The notes: generated by a model not told the origin, from the sequence alone. DNA of 64,000 nt from Dryococelus australis (GCA_029891345.1 CM056995.1:218764275-218828274), one strand, 5' to 3'; positions 24,790-35,940 are shown, numbered from the stretch's first letter. Numbers and translations: made by a program.

Positions 24790-24985
24790 AGGTGTATTTA
24801 AAAACTTTTCAGTTTTTTAAACCAACAACATGACTATAATAATCAATAATATTAGCTGTAAAAGAAATAAATTCAACTTATTATTGAATATAGAAATGAA
24901 ACACTATTGAAAAAATTATTAATATTTTTAATTTTTATTAGTAATTGTTACAATATTAACAGTCCTATTATTAAAATAAACAGTC
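24790..24985. other. Short AT-rich gap
   Basis: Only AT-rich intergenic DNA is seen here, between the Pro-rich gene and the repeat gene. Confidence 0.5.
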
Positions 24986-25179
24986 TTAAAACAGAATGAA
25001 ATGTCTTGAGGGGGGTAAAGGTACCTGTAATGGTATCTGCATAAACCCTCCAGTCAGCATCATAGTTGGTGCGAGAGATGCTGTTCCCATCACATGTGCA
25101 CCAGCAGAGGGTGGTGGTGCCGACGGTTCCGAACGTTCCGAAGGTGGATACCTTCTTTTACCAGGCCTCATTCTCCTTC

Positions 25180-25560
25180 TCTGAGAAGTATATGATATCC
25201 TTGATGTTAAAGGAGACGGCATCCTTAATGTCGAAGGTGATGACATCATCGGCGTTGAAGGGGACGTCCTCTTCAGCGTCAAGGGGATGACCTCTTTGGC
25301 ATCGAAGGGGATGGCCTCAAGCATGACATCCTCAGTATTGAAGAAGTTGGCATCTTCTGCATCAAGGGCGATGTCTTCGAAGTTAAAGATGCCAAATTCT
25401 TCAAAGTTGAAGGCATTTGCCTCTTCAGTATCGAAGGTGTTGGCCCCCTCGATAACCTCTTCGTCACCGATGTTGATGGCTTCTTCGGCGTAGACGGCGG
25501 CATCATTGGCTTCGAAGATTGGCATCTCGGGCAATGGCAACCACTACATACAATGTACGG
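25180..25560. repeat. 24-bp coding tandem repeat, open on both strands
   Basis: About 12-14 diverged copies of a 24-bp unit (with some 30-33 bp variants) encode octapeptides of type G-D-x-(I/L)-(I/L/F)-x-(V/I)-(E/K) on the plus strand, for example GDGILNVE then GDDIIGVE then GDVLFSVK. One frameshift lies near 25285, and the plus frame ends TAA/TGA near 25578. The minus strand is also open for 184 codons (25540-24986) and reads acidic repeats such as EEANAFNFEEFGIFNFED. Which strand was used cannot be settled. The regular hydrophobic-Gly pattern of the plus frame would suit a beta-solenoid or fibrous protein. Confidence 0.6.
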
Positions 25561-25613
25561 CTGGTTGGCCATCAGCTGATGGTTGATGTTGTTTGTCGCA
25601 AAGTTCACTGCTT

Positions 25614-25731
25614 ATATACTCTGGCTTCGATTGGAACACTTGGAGAAAAAAATACTCTGGCTCCTACCAGGACACTAGGAGAAAAAAATACTCTGGCTCC
25701 TACTCAGGATGCTAGGAGAAAAAATAAAAGT
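25614..25731. repeat. Three-copy ~45-bp tandem repeat
   Basis: Three head-to-tail copies of ATACTCTGGCT(C/T)(C/T)(A/G)..GGA(A/C)AC(T/A).GGAGAAAAA follow the 24-bp repeat region. They are non-coding, or encode a short TLAPT(R/Q)..GEKN repeat in the frame 25519-25734. Confidence 0.8.
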
Positions 25732-26040
25732 TAGATGGTAGATGGGTGGGGAAAACGTGAGGGGAACCTCCTTTTTGCATCGTAAAAAAAATTATTTCTG
25801 CCCCGAGATAACTCTTGCATAATAATGAGGCCAAGTTGAGTAATGTATGCCAGTCGCCTGACCGGCCCATGTACAAACACTAGTCATGACTTTGAGCGAG
25901 CGAGTGCATATCAGATACACCAATGAGAAAAAAAAGAAACATGAATATACAAGAGTGTGAATTAAAAAAGAATAAACTCACTTATAGAGTAATCCCTCCC
26001 CACTACCCTGAAATACAAAATAAAAAATTTACTCGGTGTG

Positions 26041-26075
26041 TATATAAATACCACGCACTTTAGTCTAGATTCAGT
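26041..26075 (+). promoter_or_regulatory. Core promoter: TATATAAA plus TCAGT initiator
   Basis: TATATAAAT at 26041 is followed by TCAGT at 26071-26075, placing the initiator A 32 bp after the first T. This is the arthropod RNA polymerase II core promoter arrangement. A small gene starts 65 bp downstream (ATG 26140). Confidence 0.7.
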
Positions 26076-26139
26076 GTGCTAGGGATAGCGAGTATAGGAC
26101 TGTAAAGATAGCTATCGCTAATTTTTTACATTTGCAAGA

Positions 26140-26433
26140 ATGGATAAGGTTGTTGGAGCTAATAAGGTAGAGCTAGACGGGTTATTTGAAGGAATGGGGG
26201 ATAAACTTTGAAATATTTATGACAGTTTTTTGATGCACCATAGTACAAAAAAGGAAATACAATTACTATCAGAAAAATATACAGAAGCAAAGGAAGAGTT
26301 GGAAAAAATACTAGAGGTTCAAAATAAAATAGGGAAGGAGTTGGTTACGGAGTATAGAGAGTTTCGGGAAGTATGGCACAAACATAAAATTTCACGAAAA
26401 AGAAATAGTAAAAAATCACAAAAGCATTGTTAA
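26140..26433 (+). pseudogene. Small coiled-coil viral protein, single stop
   Basis: ATG 26140 (MDKVVGANKVELDGLF...) opens 97 codons to TAA 26433, all in one frame, with one TGA at 26209-26211. The second half is a charged heptad-type helix (KYTEAKEELEKILEVQNKIG) and the C-terminus is very basic (KISRKRNSKKSQKH). That combination suggests a DNA-binding or structural protein, but no family is known to me. It has a well-formed promoter at 26041. Confidence 0.55.
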
Positions 26434-26627
26434 TGTAATATTACACAAAAGTGTAAATTTTGTAAAAAAGTAAAAAGTCTGCTTTCCTTAGAAGCGAAAG
26501 AAACAAAAGCTGAAGGGTAAATTTTTGTTTGACTTTAGAGTGTTTTTTTTTTTGGGTGAAACCGATCGTAACATGTTTCTTTTTTTTTCCACAGCACGTT
26601 CACCAGCTAATGTTGGGGGAAAGGGTG

Positions 26628-26823
26628 AGAAAGAGGAGCCAAAAAGCAACTTTATATCAACTATACAGTGGCTCCTCTTACAACTTCAGGGGATGCCCCT
26701 CGTCCAGCCACAGAAATCTCGCGCCCAACTGTCCCTCGCCCAGCCACAGACCCAACAGCAGAAGCAGTTTCCTCCTCACCCCCCACACAAAACAGTCACT
26801 ACCACAACCCCAACCACAGCTAA
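26628..26823 (+). pseudogene. Pro/Thr-rich tail, fragment
   Basis: A frame open from about 26628 to TAA 26823 encodes a low-complexity stretch rich in Pro, Thr, Ala and Ser (ATEISRPTVPRPATDPTAEA). There is no start codon. Two other frames are also open here because the sequence is C-rich, so the choice of frame is uncertain. It may be the end of a glycosylated or linker-rich virion protein. Confidence 0.25.
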
Positions 26824-27177
26824 ATTCGAGCTGCGTAGGGGGTGTATGGTGGGGAGAGTAGTGTTTTAACTGTATAATTTCAAATAGTATGGATAACTTT
26901 ATTAAATTACAACCTTTTACAAAAATTAAATACCCTAACACGAGGGATCCAAATTCCCTCTGTAAATTTGTACCCTCTGGTAAAAAATAATTAATTTCAT
27001 ATATGTTTTTTAAAAAAGTATGTTGTTTTGTATATGTATAATATTATTTTTTTATATTTGTAATCTTTTATATTTTTATAACTGTAAACTTTTTTATAAT
27101 TATATTATTTTAAAAATAAATTTTATGTACTAAAAAAAAATTGTTTATTTTTAATTTTTTTTCATTACGTTCAGGAA

Positions 27178-28582
27178 TCATCTGTCTCTTTGAAGTAGAA
27201 TAAAGTGTTTAAACTCATTCAACCAATCTGAATTTAAGAAACTGTTTAGCAAGCAAAATAAAGTGTGCATATTGTTGGAGTGGCCAAACACATTGTAAAA
27301 AGCTCATATCAAATGAGGTTCGAAATAACAAGAATGTTTGTATATTTTGGCCATATCCTTTTCTCCAATCTTTTCTATCTGAGCTTGTAAAATGTGATTG
27401 CAAATCGCATTCATGATTAGTGAATTTGGAGAAGTGATTATTTGTCCCGTTGTATCTGAATATATGGTAACGTGAACACATTGAAAGTCACTTGCATTTG
27501 GTAAAGTGTGTGCACGGTTCTCTTGATTGAACATGCCAAATTATGAGCTGGTCGTTTGACAAAATGTCTTATGTCGCACGACATAGCAGTTTTGATTTTT
27601 ATAGAAGTTGTGAACTCAGTTTTCATATTTTCCGCATAAATATCGAGCAAGTGAAAGAATACACTCCTCCAGCTAACGGCATATTCTTCTACAGCGAGAG
27701 TGAAAAAAGTCAGTCTGAAAAAGAGATTATCAAAGTTTTCTAATTAAGATACAATATACATCTGCTAAATTTTTTGCACTAATATACTCTTTTAACTGGT
27801 TGTATACGTAGTCTCCCGATTGGAGTAGGCTATCAACTAAATAGATAAATTTCAATGGTGATGTCAAGTATTTGTTTAAAGAGAGAGCATTAGGCGGTAT
27901 TGAGACTTTGAATAGATCTTCGAATAGAGTTGCGATTACATTAGTGTACAAACATATTGTGTAATTTCAATTTAGTGAATAGAGGAGTGCCATCCTTGTT
28001 CCTTGTCAATCTCATCAAATGATATGCATGTTCCATCATGGTTTGATTGGAATCATAAATCAGGGAGCAGTTGTGCGATGACTCATCAATAGCATTTTTG
28101 TACTTATACATGAGCGAAAGCCAATGTTGGTCCTCAGTTTTGTTTTTTTTTTTCTGCAAAGGAAACACATTGCATTTTTTTTTTTTTAATTTACAACTAG
28201 GTATATAGAGAGTTGCTGTTCCCTCGATGGTCTTATTGTGAAAGTAGCAGTTGTAGTAAGATTAGTTGATCTTTCGAGTTAATTTCAAAAGTGCAAGAGG
28301 ACGACTGTTGTTTGACATATAGATAGTCTTTGAGGTTAGTGTTTGGGAACTTGGCCCCGAAAATCTTTAAACTTTAACAGAATGTCGGTATTCTTATTAA
28401 GCTCAGTGTCAAATTCCTCTTCGAAATCTTTGTCAGAATCTTTGTCATCGTCATTTTCGCAAAATGTAAATGCATTCCAAGAGACAGTTGCCAAAATACG
28501 TGTAAAACCGTTTAAATTCATCCAAAATTTGCAGTTATGGGTCATTGTAGATATTTTTGAATATTTCCAATACTCTGGTCAT
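27178..28582 (-). pseudogene. Large hypothetical viral protein (~465 codons) opposite the polymerase
   Basis: The gene starts at ATG 28582 (MTRVLEIFKNIYNDP) and proceeds leftwards through several abutting open pieces: an acidic stretch (CENDDDKDSDKDFEEEFD, about 28470), a central part (HWLSLMYKYKNAIDESSHNC), FKVSIPPNALSLNKYL, and a C-terminal part with VHVTIYSDTTGQIITSPNSL. It ends TGA 27178-27180. At least four frameshifts and two or three stops break it. Its start codon lies 22 bp from the polymerase start on the other strand, so the two shared a divergent promoter. The length and position next to the polymerase suit a replication or late-transcription factor, but I recognise no motif. Confidence 0.5.
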
Positions 28583-28604
28583 TGTAAAACTTAGTTTGTA
28601 GGCC

Positions 28605-31452
28605 ATGACTAAAGGTTCTTATATAACAAAAAATTTTAGCCCTCCACATTCTTTAAATCTACAAAATAAAATAATTATTTTGAGGTCTTTCATCTACAAC
28701 AATCAGATAAATGTGGTGGGCATCTATGTCAAAACGATGAAGAGGCATCAAGAGATCTTGTCTTACCCCCTCTCGATGTACTTTCTAGTTGCTGAAAACA
28801 CAAAATACGAAATGTGCCAACTACTGATTGATTTATATTAACCATATGTTGATTCAATCGTCAACACGACATTCTCCCTGGAAACTAATTCAAACTTGTT
28901 GCTGGAAATTTTGACTAAAAATGTGGCAAGCACATTGTACGTTTCGTATTATTTGGTAAAAATTAAATTTCTCACCACGAGTAACATGAACACAGTCTAC
29001 AAATTTCTCGTGGAAAATAATTGTGAAAAAAAAAATACTACTTTACCAACCAGTCGACTGATGTGCATTTCATGTTGTAAATGGAATTGTACATCAATAC
29101 TGTAACTTCAGAGCGGATATTGCAAAATTCATCCATCAAACTGAATCAACTTGCAAAACTAAAGTTTCGCAGACAGAAACATAGGATAGGTAATCTCATG
29201 GTGGGAAATATATTTTATGCAAATGTAGTGTACTTAGTCACCGAGTCTAAGCATCTGATCCTGGACACGTCTTACGACTACACTCATCTGTACAAGTACA
29301 TTCCTGTCGTGAGCTTCGACATCGAGACCGGTGTGGGTAATTTGGAAGACTTTCCCCTGGGGGGTCTCGCTCCAGAACAACTGCTCATGTTTGTGCTCTA
29401 TTGTGAGTATCTGGATGTCGAAGTGAGTATAATTTCGTACCTAAAATGTCATGGCATGCCCGATGATTTCAACGTGGAAATGTGGAAATACAAAAGACTG
29501 CCCGTGAAATGCATTTGGATCCAAGGTTTCTCACACGAAGAGGATTGCGTGGCCATTGTTGGACTCTACAACAAGTTTAACTTGGCAATTTTCCCCAACC
29601 AATTGATCAATCTCTTTAACTGCGGTCTTGAAGACAGTTCGATGAATGCCATTTCTCGCCGGATCGTGAATGCGTTCCTGTATCATGCGCTATCCTTTGG
29701 TATGTTACAAGGATACCAGAGCAATGATTCCGTTTTACTGGCCATGCCCGATCTGAAATGTTTGTTGCTTGCTGAAAGAACGTCTGTGATGGACGTTAGA
29801 CCAATTTACACCAAACCAAAGTTCAAGTACACGAAAAAAGAATATCCCAGAGCCATGGTGTTTGCAAACCACTGTCTTTTTTGGAATGTTATTCAATACG
29901 ATGTCAATAGTTCCTACCCAAACATCATCATCAACAAACAACTTTCCATATAACGACTGTTGGTTGTTGCTGCGCCAAAGCATTGAATCTAATGTTTAAA
30001 AATGCTCCAGTATCCTGTGACACGTTCAATGAAATGCTGAGGAATGATGTAATTGCTCTGTACATGATGGAAGATGAAAACCAAAGTTATTCGGGATACA
30101 TAAATAAACATGATGTATTCCGGCCAGCCTAGTGGGAAGATGATACTTTACGTCGCGGAACTAGAGTCGTTGGCTGGCGATAAGCCCATTATGATTCGTT
30201 TACGCTCACATGCCAAAACTCTATTCACCATAAACTTTATAGAGTCTTTACTCGACCGTAGGAAAACTGTAAAGAAGCAAATGAAATCTCTAAAGTCTGA
30301 GAAAAAAAAAAAAAAAAAAAAAGAAAAAAAAAGTCTGTAGAAAGGATTCAAGATGTTAGATACAAAGCAACTTTCGCTTAAAATTACGGTGAACTCGACC
30401 TACAGGCTTTTTGGCACTCCATCTCTCAAGTTTGGGAGCATTCCTGTAGCCATAGGCACAATGTTGTTTGCACACAAACTTCTCATACATTTATGTCGAA
30501 TTACACCTGTGTTGTATCTACTGCATGCAATTTGTGATCATAAAGAAACAATAAACAACCTTACGGAAGGGGAGCTCATGTAGTTGGTATATTTCATTCG
30601 CCAAGATGCCTACGATACCTACTCTAATCTGGAAGCAAATAAAAAACTGATTGTGTACGATGAGACGAAACTCCATGCAGTTGTTTGCAAAATTCAGCGA
30701 GAGTATCGTGAAATGTTCTTTAATGCAGATACCGATGGGTATCGTTTTACAAATATTTTGAAATTGGACAGTAACAGGTTTATCGATTTCATAAACGAAG
30801 AAATGAACATAATTATTAGAAGGGGTATCGTTCTCAAAGGCACTGAGATACATCTATTTCGCTAATGAAGAAAAAATACTTGCATTTGACAAAACTGATT
30901 GACTACAGTGTATTTTGCAGTAATGCAAACAAGATGTGTTGAAACTGTGTTCTATTGTTCATAAAGGTTATGAGTGCAATGCATCGTGTTTCGTGAAACA
31001 AATCTACAACTATGTCGCTGCACTTGCCTTCTTCTTTGCAAATATGACCAAAGTAACCAACTGTTATAAATTGGAAAAGTTCTTCAATTTCGAAAATGTA
31101 TTGTTTTGCCATTTACAACTACCTCTATTTGGTAGATCAGACGGAATTGTACGAAAATGTAAAGTTGGTTAGGCAAAAAAACTCATCTGCACGTCAAAGG
31201 TACATTGATGGTCTCGGTTCTTGCTACATTGGCTGTAAGAAAATGGTGCTCTTGTACGATTCCGAAGACTGTCAGGCAGATCAATACTTGACTTTGGAAA
31301 AGTATTCCAAATTTCCACCGAGACAAAAAATAAACAATGTGCCATGGCCCAAAATGTATCAGATTCATAATGGTAAATATCTACACAATTACGTAAAAGT
31401 CATACATGCAAGTTTGAATGCAGCCATGCCTCACACTTCCATAAAAACATAA
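28605..31452 (+). pseudogene. polB: Family B DNA polymerase, multiply broken
   Basis: This is the viral replicative DNA polymerase, ~950 codons, a usual size for baculovirus/nudivirus-type enzymes and far shorter than the nimavirus enzyme. Motifs appear in the family order: exonuclease I SFDIET (29312-29329), motif A YDVNSSYPNII (29897-29929), a finger helix with LLDRRKTVKKQMK (about 30250), motif B LKITVNSTYRLFG (30377-30412) and motif C ADTDGYRF (about 30725-30748). A thumb-like region follows to TAA 31452. The helix between A and B argues for an RNA-primed rather than a protein-primed enzyme. Damage: in-frame stops near 28839, 29951 and 30581, frameshifts near 29040, 29960-30110, 30865-31100, and an A-run (30300-30330) grown inside the finger coding region. 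Oddities: Arg for the Gly of motif B and Gly after DTD in motif C. Confidence 0.9.
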
Positions 31453-31459
31453 ACAAAAA

Positions 31460-31848
31460 CAGTCAATGAATTGTTTAAAAAATGGTTTGAAAGTTATGAA
31501 TTTTATCTAATAGAACACAAAGTTTATTTGGATATTGCAAATGGGAGATTTCCAAAAAGAATTTAGTGAATGTGTCATTTACGACAAGTGATTCATAGAA
31601 GATGTGAAAATTAATTGTGAAAAAATACAAGTAAAAGCTCTTTTTAAAATTTGTTTTATTTGATTTTATAAACATAATATACATATGAGGTTATTTTTAA
31701 AACTACAATACAACATCTGGTTCGACTTGACCACCCTTTAGACAAACATACATCTACTACATGGTTGATAATTGATTTTGAGTAACTCCTCTGTGAAGGT
31801 TCCATTCCTATGAGTTTTTTTTTTTCATTCTCAAACAAAAAACATATG
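31460..31848. other. Short gene-free gap after the polymerase
   Basis: AT-rich sequence with no supported gene. Short frames on the minus strand (31475-31684, 31656-31916) look random. Confidence 0.4.
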
Positions 31849-32157
31849 TCATGCATGATTGATGGGTGTGTTGGTTGTGACGACTGCATTGTTTCCAACC
31901 TCATTGTTGAACGCATGGACTACATTGTCCATAGCCTTGCTGTTGAGGAATGAGTCGATTGTGTCATCACCAACCTCGTCGTTGATTGATGTATTGACTG
32001 CAGTGTCACCAACCCCACTATTGACAGATGTGTGGACGGCATTGTCCACTACCTCATCATTGACAGACATGGGAAAATAGACGGTGTTGTCATTCATCAT
32101 TCCATGCTTGATGGATGTGTTGTTCACAACCACACACCCCACATCTTTAACCCCCAT
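31849..32157 (-). CDS. 13-residue tandem-repeat protein, 102 aa, intact
   Basis: ATG 32157 to TGA 31849 is uninterrupted. From residue ~33 the protein consists of about five copies of a 13-residue unit of type N-(D/S)-x-(V/A)-(V/G)-D-(N/D)-(A/T)-(V/I)-x-(T/S)-x-(V/I/L), for example NDEVVDNAVHTSV then NSGVGDTAVNTSI then NDEVGDDTIDSFL. At DNA level this is a 39-bp tandem repeat. The product is acidic and Asn-rich with no signal peptide. The reverse frame is also partly open, so expression on this strand is an inference. Such repeats vary fast and give no functional clue. Confidence 0.45.
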   Translation of the reverse strand: MGVKDVGCVVVNNTSIKHGMMNDNTVYFPMSVNDEVVDNAVHTSVNSGVGDTAVNTSINDEVGDDTIDSFLNSKAMDNVVHAFNNEVGNNAVVTTNTPINHA

Positions 32158-32181
32158 CGCGGTCGAATGTGTGTCTCCCCG

Positions 32182-32520
32182 TTATTTAGATTGAATGAAT
32201 TTCATCAGATTAAAGTACCGCAGTGTTGGTTCACTAACACAACCATTCTTCTTTGCATATTTTATTTTCTTCCACTCCCTTATGTACGTATCCCGTAAAG
32301 ACTTCATCCGTCTACTGATGGTGTATTTGTATACATCATGTTCTCCATACTCGACAGTAAATGCAAGTAATTCTTGAAATCCCTTATACCTTGCATTTGC
32401 GCATTTATACACCTGCTTATCTCTGTTCCAAAGATCTTAGTGTTTTTCATATATGTGAATAAACTCTTGTAGATAGTCTTTACTAGCATACAATTTTTAA
32501 TCCATAATTCCAGACTCAGT
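32182..32520 (-). pseudogene. MADF-domain protein, decayed
   Basis: One minus frame reads a MADF domain, the myb/SANT-like DNA-binding fold of Adf-1-type transcription factors. It contains EFIHIYEKH, then DLWNRDKQVYKCANARYKGF, then ..RRMKSLRDTYIREWKKI, and ends NLMKFIQSK with TAA at 32182. The signature (aromatic helix, LW, Y..R..xF, W/LR..Y.RE) is complete. Two in-frame stops occur: one replaces a residue in KH-stop-DLW (about 32432) and one lies upstream at about 32495. No BESS motif or other domain is seen. MADF genes are common in arthropods and in Harbinger transposons, so this may be a gene the virus captured, a viral regulator, or a host/transposon insertion. Confidence 0.65.
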
Positions 32521-32739
32521 AGACTGTGCTTAATCTGAATTTCCAGGTATGAGTGCCTTGGGAACTGTGGTAGCGTTAGCAACAATACACAGTCTTTTAT
32601 ACCTGGTGTCATAAGAGATTTCTTCTTTTTTTTTTTTACCCCCCCAATCACTATCTTCCTTTTTATTGTTTTTTCTTTCTTTTTTATCAATGGATACCTA
32701 TTTAGTTTGTTGTGAATAAAAAAATTAACATTTCAAGCC

Positions 32740-33198
32740 ATGAACTACAACTGGGTGGATGTAGAGACACTGTGGGTGGAATGGAAAGATTATTATGCCT
32801 TGTTTGATACGTATATGAAATCGGCAAGTAGACATAGGGGTCATTCTCATATTAACCAACTATATCCACCACAATTGGCTAAATTTTACGAAAAAAGAAA
32901 CATTTTAGCTTATAACATTGTAATTGCTAATCACATTTAGCATTTGCCATCGTCATTCACAATGAAATGCATACATGACAATAATATTTTCATTTCAAAT
33001 TTTGATATTATTTCTTTATATGGTGAGGAAAGAATGTCAAAATCAAATTCAGGAGATGTAAATTACGATTCAGATGATAAAATCTGGCAAACGACAACAG
33101 ACTTGTTTGTGTTGGAAGACTCAACTGATGCGGTGCTATGGCGAGACTGTGAACCTGTTTACGCCATTAAAAAAAAATTTGGCAGCTTATTCCAATAA
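32740..33198 (+). pseudogene. Hypothetical viral protein, single stop
   Basis: ATG 32740 (MNYNWVDVETLWVEWKDYY) starts a frame of 152 codons to TAA 33198, interrupted only by TAG at 32938-32940. The first third is rich in aromatic residues; the second is acidic (SGDVNYDSDDKIWQTTTDLF). No family is recognised. A promoter-like sequence is not obvious upstream, where the MADF gene runs away on the other strand. Confidence 0.5.
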
Positions 33199-33346
33199 AT
33201 TTAACATTTAGAATCTGTTCAAACATGATGCAAACCAAATAAAATAGTTTAAAAATGTTGCCGCCAAGTTGAAGATCATGTTAAAATAATAATAAAAATG
33301 ACGCAACTTGTGTTTTTTTAATTTTCACTTGTAACACACTCCCAGC

Positions 33347-33376
33347 TATAAATATGTGGTCAGTTTCAGTAGTCAG
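33347..33376 (+). promoter_or_regulatory. Core promoter: TATAAATA plus clustered TCAG initiators
   Basis: TATAAATA at 33347 is followed by TCAGT at 33360 and 33366 and GTCAG at 33372; the last places the initiator A 28 bp from the TATA start. A coding frame begins at 33407. Confidence 0.6.
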
Positions 33377-33406
33377 CATAACAAAGCATGTGGTGAAGTG
33401 AGAAGG

Positions 33407-33838
33407 ATGGCACCAGCAAGATCAAAGATGTTCTTTGCAGCAGATTTTCTGTTTTACTCAACAAATATCTATGCGAAGAAATTGCCATTCTGTTTACCGA
33501 CATTAACTACAACAGAAGATTAATCCACGGTGAAAGCAATTGATGATCTTTCATTTTTGGTGTAGCAGAAGCGGTTCGTCAAAGAAGAAATAATTTGTAC
33601 AAAGAGTAGAGACTATATTTCGGATCTGGTAAATTCCTATGGCTAGGGTAAAAAGTAATTTTCAGTGGACAATGAAAGTGTATTTCCTTTGCCATACGTT
33701 TTCTGCCTTTTAACTGAAAAGTTTATTGACTATGGGGATCATATCAATCTTAATACCAATATTTGCTATTCTGTGGAAAAGTCGCTAACACAAGACAATA
33801 AGTGGATGTGTACCAATTCGACAGAAGGAAGGAAATGA
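33407..33838 (+). pseudogene. Hypothetical viral protein, four stops, no frameshift
   Basis: Downstream of a good core promoter, ATG 33407 (MAPARSKMFFAADFLFY) opens a single frame that can be followed to TGA 33836-33838 through four in-frame stops (after TTED, FLV, NSYG and GKK) without any frameshift. The later part reads naturally (FPLPYVFCLLTEKFIDYGDH). It is therefore a nonsense-riddled gene of ~144 codons. No family is recognised. It is followed by a 100-bp (TA)n tract. Confidence 0.5.
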
Positions 33839-33884
33839 CATTCTTATAAACATGCATACTGGAGAATACCAATGTAAAAACCCA

Positions 33885-33992
<108 letters not shown>

Positions 33993-34029
33993 CACGGAAT
34001 GTTATTGGAAATTATAGTGTATTGTAAAT

Positions 34030-35940
34030 GTAACAAAAATAAATGTAACTTTTAATGCATTTCTTTCTTTTTTTGGTATATAAATCTCTAAATAAAATAT
34101 GGAATGTTCGCATCGTCAAGTGTATCAAATTTGCTGACAATATTATACTATTTTATAACCCGGTTGAATGTACGCTGTATTACACATAAATATGTGTTAA
34201 GTTCATTTGCACCGAGTTGAAATAAATTTGCATGCACGCCGATAAAAGAGAGCATACATAACTTAGGTTGTTACATACTTGAAGATTTTTTTTTTCAAAA
34301 ACCATTTGCTGTTTTTCTTCAAGCTATTTACAAACAAGTATTTTCCTGGTTATTTATAATAAACATATTATAAAATAAGTGGTGAACAACAAACTAGACA
34401 CCATTGTGTTTCTTGCGAATTGTATTTATATCAAAATATAAATTTTCACTCAATTATTTTCAAGACAAAGTATTTTGGTTATAAACTACCAAGAATTATT
34501 TACAGTTTAGCACTACCTATTATGTAATATACAAACTACATTACTGAAAGCATACGAACAACTTTAATGAAAGCATTTTTAAAGAGAAGAAACAAAACAA
34601 ATGACTTAGAATAACCTCCCTGGTGTGTGCTGAAAACTGAAAGGTGCATGGCATGTGATTGCCAGAAATTAGTGTAAATTTGTCAACTCATCTGTAAATA
34701 TAAGTTTTTGCTGAACCAAGTAATGTTAACAAGCGGGCACGACCTGACATTTTTCATAATATTAATTATTTCCTTCACAGATGCCTAGTTAAATTGTCAT
34801 TTGTCACCGATGATGTGAGATTATTCAAAAATTCTTTAAAATATTTTATTTTTATGAAACATAATATATTATAAAGAGTAAATTAGTTCATTCTACCCAC
34901 GTTAAAACAAGTTAGCTTATTAGAAAAGGCTTCTTGAAGTAGAAAATAGAAAAATATGTTGATATTACAATTAATTGTTTGCCAACAAATAGTGCTAGAA
35001 GTTTAAGTACAAAGTATTAAATTAATGAAAATTGTATTCTTTACTTCTAAACAAAGTCGATATCTTTACAAGAATGCTTTTAATGAATTTGTCATTTACA
35101 AAAACATCCTATTAATAAGTACAAGAGAACAAAAAATATATATATATATAAATTCATATATACACACACACACTCTTTAAATTTGTTTTAATAGTAAGGG
35201 TAATATACCCCTGTTGTTATACAGACAATGAAGGCCATTATTAATATTCAGGGCTGAGAGAAGCTTTCCTTCTTGGGTGTGAATTCATTTTTCATAATTC
35301 ATGTCACTATTTGTTTGAATTTTGTGACCACTATGTTTATCTATATTATACAATAAATGTTCGGGTTTTTATTCCTTAACATCGTGATTTCGACATTAAT
35401 ATGTAGGTGTGTTGTTTGGCTGGTAAGTTTCTGGAGTTCACATTCTTTGTTATTTTAAAAAGTTTGTAGGTTTATTTGTTTACCATTTTCTTTGTTTTTC
35501 CGAGATTAATTATATTTCTGGTTTTACAAACTTAGTTATTTAGGCTGGGTACATTTTTTCACAGAATTATTATAATAAAACAAAAAAAAGTTGTGTAGGG
35601 AGGAATTTAATTACAACTGCAGTGAAATCACTTCTTTCTTAGTTGGCAACATTGACGAGTAGTAAAATTTTTCTTTGCTACAATATGAATATAAGTAGCA
35701 TAATATATTCACCAAGAGATAGCATCAAAGATGTTTTAAACAAATTATAAAATAATATTAATACAACTTTCATTTTTAAATAATATAAAATATATTTACA
35801 TGAATTTGATTAGTTAAGTAGTATTTTGTTTATTCCAATCAATTATGTTAGTAGTTGGTTTACAAAACGTTTTTCATATTAAATAAATCACAAATTATTT
35901 TTTATTTCCTCTAAATATAAGACAACTTATTTACTGAAAT
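34030..35940. other. Gene-free AT-rich stretch inside the viral block
   Basis: Nearly 2 kb has no open frame above 60 codons and none of the compact gene structure seen on both sides. It contains short AT microsatellites (35137-35150) and ordinary-looking AT-rich DNA similar to the 1-10 kb region. It may be a later insertion of host or transposon DNA, or a fully eroded viral segment. Confidence 0.5.

Noticed and set aside
26525..26869. 114- and 110-codon plus-strand frames, Pro/Gln-rich
   Set aside because: Three frames are open together because of C-rich sequence; only a short Pro/Thr-rich frame ending 26823 is kept, at low confidence.
28605..31452. Nimavirus (white spot syndrome virus-like) origin
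   Set aside because: The polymerase here is about 950 codons, whereas the nimavirus enzyme is more than twice as long; a distant relation within the same class is not excluded.
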